This document shows positions 40,849-46,274 of a stretch of DNA of 46,274 nt, piece by piece. The DNA lies in NCBI RefSeq assembly GCF_022829725.1, contig NZ_JAKSYG010000183.1:1-46274 (forward strand), read 5' to 3'. The stretch comes from Methylobacterium sp. E-005. GTDB lineage: Bacteria > Pseudomonadota > Alphaproteobacteria > Rhizobiales > Beijerinckiaceae. The notes below the pieces were generated by a model that worked only from the letters and a program-made list of their open reading frames with translations, did not search any database and had not been told where the DNA came from. Position numbers and translations under genes: made by a program. Position 1 is the first letter of the stretch. Every line of letters starts with the position of its first letter.

Positions 40849-42600
40849 CTATCGCCGCCGGGCCTCGATACGCCCCCGCTGGACCACCTTGGCGAGCGCC
40901 CGTGAGAGTTGCTCCACCGAGTAGGGTTTCTGAATCAGGTTGAAGCCGTGTGCGCCCTCCTGGGCGAGCACATGGCTGTAGCCAGAGGTGAGCACCACGG
41001 GCAGCTCGGGCAGGCGTCGTTCCAGCTCCCGGGCGAGGGCGACGCCGCCCATGCCGGGCATGACGACGTCCGAGAACACGGCGTCGAACCGGAACGGGAT
41101 CCTCTCGATCTCCACGAGGGCTTCCTCGGCGTTCGTCGCCCAGACGGTCCTATGACCCAGATCCTCCAGGATCTGCGTGGCGAAGCGGCCGACCTCCAGG
41201 TTGTCCTCGACGACGAGGATGCACAGGCTGGTACCTTCGAGGTCGCGCTCCTCGCGGGGCGGCTTCCCGATCGTCCCAGCCTCTTCCCTGACCTGCGGCA
41301 GGTAGAGGGTGAATGTCGTCCCCGCGCCCGGCTGGCTCACCACGTCGACGTCACCGCCGGATTGCTTGGCGAAGCCGAACACCTGCGACAGCCCGAGGCC
41401 GGTGCCCTTGCCGATTTCCTTGGTGGTATAGAACGGCTCGAAGATCCGCGGCAGCACCTCAGGGGCGATGCCGATTCCCGTATCGGAGAGCGATACGGCC
41501 GCGAAGGTGCAGCGCGACCCCGCGTGCCCGCGGATCGCCGGCATCGGATGTCCACCGACCAACCGGAGGGTCAGGACACCCTGTCCGCCCATCGCGTCGC
41601 GGGCGTTCACCGCCATGTTGATCAGGGCCGTCTCGAACTGACTGAGATCGGCCCGGATGAAGCAGGGTTCGTCTGGGATCTGGGCATCGACGGTGATGCG
41701 CGCGCCGGTGACCGAATCGAGCATTTCGGCGACGGCGCGCAGCGACGTGCCGACGTCGAAGACCTCCGGGCGGAGAGCCTGACGGCGCGCAAAGGCCAGG
41801 AGCTGACCGGTGAGCTTCGCGGCACGATCCACCGTATCGGAGATCGCCTCGACATAGCGTCGGCGCCGCTCCTCCGGGAGATCCGGGCGCTTGAGCAGGT
41901 CGGTGGACGACTTGATGACGGTGAGGAGATTGTTGAAGTCGTGGGCGACGCCGCCGGTCAGCTGACCGACGGCCTCGAGCTTCTGGGACTGACGCAGCGC
42001 CTCTTCGACGCGCTCGCGTTCCGTGCTTTCGGACTGGAGACGGGCATGCGCCTCGGCGAGGGCGCTCATGTTGCGCCGCTGTTCGGTCAGATCGGTCAGG
42101 ATCCCGCAGAGCAGGGGCTCATCGCCCTGGCGCTCGAAACGGCTCAGGGAGAGGAACGTCGCACGCTCGGCTCCGGCCGCCTTCTTGAGATCGATCTCCT
42201 CACGCACGGGCGCCGTCATGGCCCGCTGCACCAGTCGGTCGAGGTCGGTGTCTTCCCGGATGAAGCTGCGCAGGGAGCGCCCGACGAGCCGCTCCTGCGC
42301 TTCGCCGAGCATGTCGGCCAAGCGCCGGTTGCAATAGAGCAGCGTGCCGTCGATTCCGAGGGTGAAGGCCCCCTCTTGGATCTGCTCGATCAGGACCCGG
42401 TACGGACGGTCGGCATTCTCCAGCGTATAGATGAGGCGCTCGTGGTTGGGGCCCTCGACCACCACCGCGTCGAAATCACCGCGCCGTATGGCGGCGAGCG
42501 TCTCCTCGCTCTCCTCCAGGCGTGCTTCGAGTTCCCGGATATGGGCGCGATACGCTTCCGGGCTTGGCTCGCCGCCGGGCCGCAACGCGTCGACGCTCAT
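40849..42600 (-). CDS. Hybrid sensor histidine kinase, Kai operon
   Basis: This 583-residue cytoplasmic protein has a coiled-coil start (residues 15-45) and a PAS domain (about 65-180, IQEGAFTLGIDGTLLYCNRRLADMLG). Then come the HisKA phosphoacceptor helix (GGVAHDFNNLLTVI, His near 223), an HATPase_c domain (N box NMAVNARDAMGG; SLSDTGIGI; KGTGLGLSQVFGF) and a C-terminal receiver (LCILVVEDN, FSDVVMPGMGG, Asp near 510). No TM helix is present. It is the last gene of the operon; its ATG overlaps the preceding kaiB-like stop. It probably reads out the KaiB/KaiC state. Confidence 0.92.
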   Translation of the reverse strand: MSVDALRPGGEPSPEAYRAHIRELEARLEESEETLAAIRRGDFDAVVVEGPNHERLIYTLENADRPYRVLIEQIQEGAFTLGIDGTLLYCNRRLADMLGEAQERLVGRSLRSFIREDTDLDRLVQRAMTAPVREEIDLKKAAGAERATFLSLSRFERQGDEPLLCGILTDLTEQRRNMSALAEAHARLQSESTERERVEEALRQSQKLEAVGQLTGGVAHDFNNLLTVIKSSTDLLKRPDLPEERRRRYVEAISDTVDRAAKLTGQLLAFARRQALRPEVFDVGTSLRAVAEMLDSVTGARITVDAQIPDEPCFIRADLSQFETALINMAVNARDAMGGQGVLTLRLVGGHPMPAIRGHAGSRCTFAAVSLSDTGIGIAPEVLPRIFEPFYTTKEIGKGTGLGLSQVFGFAKQSGGDVDVVSQPGAGTTFTLYLPQVREEAGTIGKPPREERDLEGTSLCILVVEDNLEVGRFATQILEDLGHRTVWATNAEEALVEIERIPFRFDAVFSDVVMPGMGGVALARELERRLPELPVVLTSGYSHVLAQEGAHGFNLIQKPYSVEQLSRALAKVVQRGRIEARRR

Positions 42601-42917
42601 CGCTGCGCCTCGGTGGCGGGGGGGATGTTGAGGCCGCGCAGGATCCGATCCGCGTCGAGCAAGTCGCCCGCGATGCGCCGCTCCGGAAGCGGTGCGATCT
42701 TCAACAGGATCGGGGCGGCCACGATGCCGTCGCGCTCGGCCAGTTCGGGCTGCTGGTAGATATCGACGATCTCCAACTCGTACCGGCCGGCAAAATGCGC
42801 CTCACAGATCCAACGCACGGATTCGACCGCACGCAGCGAGCGCAACGCAGTCCCCGCCACGAACAACCTGAAACGATAGTGCTCCGCGGTGTCTGCCAGT
42901 CCGGGCGATCCGCTCAA
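42597..42917 (-). CDS. KaiB-like protein (second copy)
   Basis: This 106-residue, thioredoxin-fold KaiB-family protein contains [73 protein letters not shown]. It starts at TTG, overlapping the upstream kaiB-like stop (TTGA), and ends overlapping the kinase start (ATGA). KaiB binds KaiC; the role of the second, diverged copy is unknown. Confidence 0.88.
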   Translation of the reverse strand: MSGSPGLADTAEHYRFRLFVAGTALRSLRAVESVRWICEAHFAGRYELEIVDIYQQPELAERDGIVAAPILLKIAPLPERRIAGDLLDADRILRGLNIPPATEAQR

Positions 42918-43255
42918 GATTCGTCCGCCCTTCGACGGATGTCGAGACCGACCAGAACCTTGTCGGTGTTCGACAGGTCGCCGATGATCCGCTTCAGGGG
43001 GGAGGGGAGCCGGCGAACCAGGGTCGGGATGGCCAGGATCTGATCGCCGGCGGCGAGCTGCGGGTTCTTGATGAGATCGATGACTTCGATGTCGTAGCGG
43101 CCCGCGAGATGCTCCTCGCAGAAGCGCTTGAGATTGGACAACGCGGTCACGGACTTCGCGGTCTGCCCGGCGACGTAGAGGCGCAGGTGGTAGTGGCCCG
43201 GATCGCGGTCGGGATCCGTGTCGGGTGACGGGCCTTCCGAGGTCGCCTCGCTCAT
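42914..43255 (-). CDS. kaiB: KaiB-like protein (first copy)
   Basis: This 113-residue KaiB-family protein ([75 protein letters not shown]) matches canonical KaiB closely, with an acidic N-terminal tail added. Its ATG at 43253-43255 overlaps the TGA that ends the interrupted kaiC extension (43252-43254). Coupling of that kind normally reflects a working upstream frame. Confidence 0.92.
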   Translation of the reverse strand: MSEATSEGPSPDTDPDRDPGHYHLRLYVAGQTAKSVTALSNLKRFCEEHLAGRYDIEVIDLIKNPQLAAGDQILAIPTLVRRLPSPLKRIIGDLSNTDKVLVGLDIRRRADES

Positions 43256-43479
43256 TCCGCAGCCCTCCGCCGTGCGATCAGCTCCCGCCGCTCAACTTCA
43301 TCCGCCGCCATGCGCCATTCGTCATCCGCACGCAGGCGCGCCTCCTCGTCTTCGGCAGCCTCCATGCTGGCGCGAAGCTCCTCGAACTGACGATCGAGGG
43401 CCGCCCGTCGCCGAACCACGTCGCGCAGCAGCCGGTCCTTCTCATGGTGGCGCCGCTACGCCTCCGCCTTCTCGCGGGC
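43252..43479 (-). pseudogene. KaiC C-terminal coiled-coil extension cut by TAG codons
   Basis: Directly after the kaiC TAG (43480-43482) the same frame reads AREKAEA, then a second TAG (43456-43458), then 67 clean codons of charged, coiled-coil-like sequence to TGA. The TGA overlaps the kaiB ATG as ATGA. Composition and heptad-like spacing (EELRASMEAAEDEEARLRADDEW) resemble the tail carried by non-cyanobacterial KaiC proteins. I take it as the original KaiC tail, now untranslated unless the TAGs are read through or translation restarts internally. Confidence 0.6.
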
Positions 43480-44979
43480 CTACTGAACCACCCGAGCCGT
43501 GCCGGTGAGCACCCCCGCCGTGCCGATATAGGCGTCGACCAGCCGGATTCCGTTGGGCGACATGAGAAATTCGCGGATCTGATTGGAGTGATTCATGCCA
43601 CGCGCCTTGATGACGTAAAGCGTCCGCGTCCGCTCTCCGTTCGCCTCCATGTTCTGAAGCTTGATCCAGGCATCCATCAGAGAGGACGCGCCGAGGTCGC
43701 CATCGCCGATGAGCGAGCCGTCGCTCCGCAGGGTCGTGAAGATCGCCGTGATGCCGCGGGTCTTGATCAAGTCGATGATCCGCAGAAGCGCGCCCTGCAA
43801 TTCATTGGACGGTCCGCGCAGCGCGGAAATCGGGTCGATCACCACGAGGTCCGGCCGGAACCGATCGAGGTCGCGGTGCATCCGGGCAAGGTGCGTTTCG
43901 AGCCCGTAGAGGCTCGGCCGCGCGGCTTCGAAGCGGAGCAGACCGCTCCTGGCATGCGCATCAAGGGCGAGCCCGATCGAGGCGGCGTTGCGCGTGATCT
44001 GCGCCCCGCTCTCCTCAAAGGCGAAGACGAGGCAGCGTTCGCCGCGCCGACAGGCAGCCTCGACCATCGAGGCCGTCAGCATGGTCTTGCCGGTGCCCGC
44101 CCCCCCGGAGACAAGGATGCTGGAGCCGCGATGGAAGCCCCCCGGACTCAGCATGGCATCGAGGCCGGCGATGCCGCTCGAGATTACGCCGCTCGGGTTC
44201 GCATAGTCGAGCTCCGCCGAGGTCACCGGGAGGACGCTGATCCCCGCGTGATCGATCAGGAACGGGTACTCGTTGGTGCCGTGTGCCGAGCCCCGGTATT
44301 TGACCACGCGCAGGCGCCGCGTGGTGATCTGATCGTCGACCCGGTTATCCAGCAGGACGACGCAATCGGAGACATATTCCTCCAGCCCCTGACGGGTGAG
44401 CTGGCCCTCGCCACGCTCGCCGGTGATGATCGCGGTCAGGCCCCGATCCTTGATCCAGCCGAACAGGCGGCGAAGTTCCGCGCGCAGCAGCGACGAATCC
44501 GTGAAGCCGGCAAACAGCGTCTCGATCGTGTCGAGGACGACGCGCTTCGCTCCGATGCTGTCGACGGCGAAGCCGAGCCGGATGAACAGGCCTTCGAGGT
44601 CGTACTCGCCGGTTTCCTCGATCTCGCTGCGCTCCACGCGGACATGATCGATGGCGAGCTGGCCCGCCGCGACAAGTCCGTCGAGGTCGAAGCCGAGGGA
44701 GGCAACGTTCGCGGACAGATCCTCGGCCCGCTCCTCGAAGCTCATGAAAACGCCGGGCTCGCCATAGCGGGTCGCGCCATTGACCAGGAAGGTGGTGGCG
44801 AACAGGGTTTTCCCGCAACCAGCCGCGCCGCAGATCAGGGACGGACGCCCGGCCGGGAGACCGCCATAGGTCAGGTCGTCGAAGCCTTCGATACCCGTGG
44901 GCGCTTTGGGCAGCGTCGGGGCGGCGCGTTGGTCGGGCACGATTCGGGCTGTCCTGGACGTCTCGGGCGGAATAGTCAC
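43480..44979 (-). CDS. kaiC: KaiC-family ATPase/kinase
   Basis: This 499-residue, double-domain RecA-like KaiC has a CI Walker A at GAAGCGKTLF (about residue 51) and catalytic EE in FMSFEERAEDL. The CII domain has VSGGAGTGKTMLTASM, FAFEESGAQI and VVIDPISALRGPSNE. In the CII phosphorylation loop the Ser-Thr pair of cyanobacterial KaiC aligns with Ser-Ser (ASSLMDAWIKLQ). The likely start is GTG 44979 (VTIPPETSRT), with no strong SD. The TAG stop falls before an extended tail. No kaiA is visible, as in other alphaproteobacterial Kai systems. Confidence 0.92.
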   Translation of the reverse strand: MTIPPETSRTARIVPDQRAAPTLPKAPTGIEGFDDLTYGGLPAGRPSLICGAAGCGKTLFATTFLVNGATRYGEPGVFMSFEERAEDLSANVASLGFDLDGLVAAGQLAIDHVRVERSEIEETGEYDLEGLFIRLGFAVDSIGAKRVVLDTIETLFAGFTDSSLLRAELRRLFGWIKDRGLTAIITGERGEGQLTRQGLEEYVSDCVVLLDNRVDDQITTRRLRVVKYRGSAHGTNEYPFLIDHAGISVLPVTSAELDYANPSGVISSGIAGLDAMLSPGGFHRGSSILVSGGAGTGKTMLTASMVEAACRRGERCLVFAFEESGAQITRNAASIGLALDAHARSGLLRFEAARPSLYGLETHLARMHRDLDRFRPDLVVIDPISALRGPSNELQGALLRIIDLIKTRGITAIFTTLRSDGSLIGDGDLGASSLMDAWIKLQNMEANGERTRTLYVIKARGMNHSNQIREFLMSPNGIRLVDAYIGTAGVLTGTARVVQ

Positions 44980-45187
44980 TGGAACGCCCGCGCAGATGCA
45001 GGGCCTGCTGGCGATTGCCGGGTTTTGCAACCCGGAAGCGTATCGGCCATCGTCGGCGCCCCGCTTGCCAGGCAGAGGTTTGGCACGGACGCGGTATGGC
45101 AACGCTGCGCGCAGCGCAACATGGGACCGGCCGGTGACACCGTGCGGTTGAGCCACGCGGCATCCCCGCAGTACGGAGATCGGTGTC

Positions 45188-45811
45188 ATGCTGGGCTGGG
45201 AAATCGACCGGGACGCCATGACGGCACCGGCTGTCGCACGCAATCGGGACGCAATCCTCGACGTTCTCCGTCGGGTGCTGCCGGCCCGGGGGGTTGTGCT
45301 GGAGATTGCAAGCGGATCCGGCGAGCACGCGATACACGTCGCTGCGGCGCTGCCCGACCTCACGTGGCTTCCGAGCGATCCCGAGCCGCAGGCTCGGCGG
45401 AGCGTCGCGGCTCATACAAGACGGGCTGGGCTGACCAACATCCTGCCCCCGCTCGCCCTCGACGTGCGGGAGGAGGCCTGGCCGGTCGGCCGTGTAGAGG
45501 CAGTCGTCTGCATCAACATGATCCATATCGCCCCGTGGAGCGCGACAGAGGGGCTCCTGGCCAGCGCTGGTCGTACCCTGACCGAGGGCGGAATCCTGTT
45601 CCTGTACGGGCCATTCCGCGAGGGCGGCCGACACAGCGCTGACAGCAATGTCGCGTTCGATGCCTCCCTGCGTGCCCGAGACCCGGCCTGGGGCGTGCGC
45701 GATCGGGAGGCCGTCACCGCGGAGGCTGCGCGGCATGGGCTGATCGCCGTCGAGCGCGTGACGATGCCGGCCAATAACCTGAGCCTGATATTCCGCAGCG
45801 CCGCCAGTTGA
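45188..45811 (+). CDS. DUF938 SAM-dependent methyltransferase-like protein
   Basis: This 207-residue protein has the DUF938 hallmark VLEIASGSGEHAIHVAAALPDLTWLPSDPEP (SAM-binding motif I and the acidic end of strand 2), VVCINMIHIAPWSATEGLL, and ILFLYGPFREGG. The substrate is unknown for the family. GGAG lies 9 nt before ATG 45188; an in-frame ATG at 45218 (MTAPAVARN) is the alternative. It is divergent from kaiC. Confidence 0.87.
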   Translation: MLGWEIDRDAMTAPAVARNRDAILDVLRRVLPARGVVLEIASGSGEHAIHVAAALPDLTWLPSDPEPQARRSVAAHTRRAGLTNILPPLALDVREEAWPVGRVEAVVCINMIHIAPWSATEGLLASAGRTLTEGGILFLYGPFREGGRHSADSNVAFDASLRARDPAWGVRDREAVTAEAARHGLIAVERVTMPANNLSLIFRSAAS

Positions 45812-45930
45812 CGGGCACTTCGTCACCCATTCGCAAAACTGTACATTGAATTCAGGCGAGCGAGTGTTGCACACTCCGACTGTGATCCCGACGCGGCGGC
45901 AAAAGCCGCGCGGGCCATAGGAGGAAGCCC

Positions 45931-46274
45931 ATGCCGATGGAACGCAGCGTTTCGAGCCGGGCCCTGGCCCTGCTCGCAGTGGCCGGACTGATGGGAGCGG
46001 GACCGGCGCATGCCGCGGACCCGATCAGGATCGGGGTGATCGCCGAGGCGCAGTCGGTGGTCGGCGCCTCGATCCCGCAGGCGGTGCAACTCGCCGCCGA
46101 CGAGATCAACGCCAAGGGTGGCGTCGACGGCCGCCAGATCCAGGTCGTCACCTACGACGACAAGTCGTCAGCCTCGGATGCGGTCCGCGCCTTCCAGCGG
46201 GCGGTCTCGGAGGACAAGGTCAACCTCGTCATCGCGAGCTACATCTCCGAGGTCGTGCTGGCGCTCATGCCCTG
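45931..46274 (+). CDS. ABC transporter substrate-binding protein (partial)
   Basis: The first 114 residues are visible; the gene runs off the window. AGGAGGA precedes the ATG. A signal peptide (MERSVSSRALALLAVAGLMGAGPAHA) ends before ADPIRIGVIAEAQSVVGASIPQAVQLAADEINAKGGVDGRQIQVVTYDDKSSASDAVRAFQRAV. This is the type 1 periplasmic-binding fold of the branched-chain amino acid/amide (HAAT) family. A short GC hairpin (GCGGC/GCCGC at about 45894-45908) lies in the leader. The substrate cannot be told from this part. Confidence 0.9.
   Translation, partial: MPMERSVSSRALALLAVAGLMGAGPAHAADPIRIGVIAEAQSVVGASIPQAVQLAADEINAKGGVDGRQIQVVTYDDKSSASDAVRAFQRAVSEDKVNLVIASYISEVVLALMP

Noticed and set aside
40909..42759. 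Long plus-strand open frame opposite the hybrid kinase
   Set aside because: It has no recognisable fold and its composition is explained by the kinase codons on the other strand.
43225..45642. Very long plus-strand open frame opposite kaiC
   Set aside because: It is Arg/Asp-rich with no motif and mirrors the codon bias of kaiC; it is an antisense shadow in high-GC DNA.
1..46274. CRISPR arrays, rRNA genes and IS elements
   Set aside because: No regularly spaced repeats, rRNA-like sequence or transposase genes were seen.

Overview
The window is high-GC DNA from an alphaproteobacterium, most likely Methylobacteriaceae (Methylobacterium or Methylorubrum type). The case rests on the gene families present: a kaiC-kaiB-kaiB-histidine kinase operon without kaiA, OpgG/OpgH, an MJ0042-type protein divergent from ftsEX, a DUF2852 protein, and an alphaproteobacterial flagellin. 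The genus is inferred from gene content; no marker gene is present to prove it.

About 1-14.1 kb is prophage or prophage-derived. At the right end, a tyrosine integrase with an N-terminal DUF4102-like region (minus strand) overlaps tail to tail with an excisionase-like HTH protein. To their left, a tightly coupled plus-strand early operon (5290-12490) encodes a YqaJ-type exonuclease, an unknown partner protein, a SLOG/DUF2493 protein, a phage radical SAM protein, a HAD phosphatase and several small unknowns. Three single minus-strand genes lie inside this operon: a two-TM membrane protein, a small acidic protein and a PilZ-domain protein. They appear to break plus-strand genes and look like morons (cargo genes). 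A minus-strand lysis-like cassette (2582-5242) follows; its amidase/peptidoglycan-binding gene has lost its 5' half, which suggests a deletion scar at about 5.13-5.15 kb. An AT-richer chemotaxis receptor gene (307-2031) lies between phage-type terminator hairpins and may be prophage cargo. The left end of the element is outside the window.

From 14.1 to 46.3 kb the content is chromosomal. In order it holds: a secreted amidohydrolase; small membrane proteins; a flagellin with a strong terminator and a 5'-UTR hairpin; tex coupled to an ATP-grasp protein; the opgG-opgH glucan operon; hpf-ptsN and a small secreted protein; a DUF218 protein; ftsE-ftsX; an MJ0042 zinc-ribbon protein; an AraC regulator; a family 2 glycosyltransferase; a periplasmic thioredoxin-like protein; a TetR regulator with a His-rich tail; DUF2852; a second chemotaxis receptor; upp; the Kai operon; a DUF938 methyltransferase; and the start of a branched-chain-amino-acid-type binding protein that runs off the window.

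The most unusual observation is in the Kai operon. The kaiC frame continues past its TAG stop as a charged, coiled-coil-like tail of about 75 codons. The tail is interrupted only by that TAG and a second TAG eight codons on, and its own TGA overlaps the ATG of kaiB. This suggests a recently lost, or recoded, KaiC C-terminal extension.
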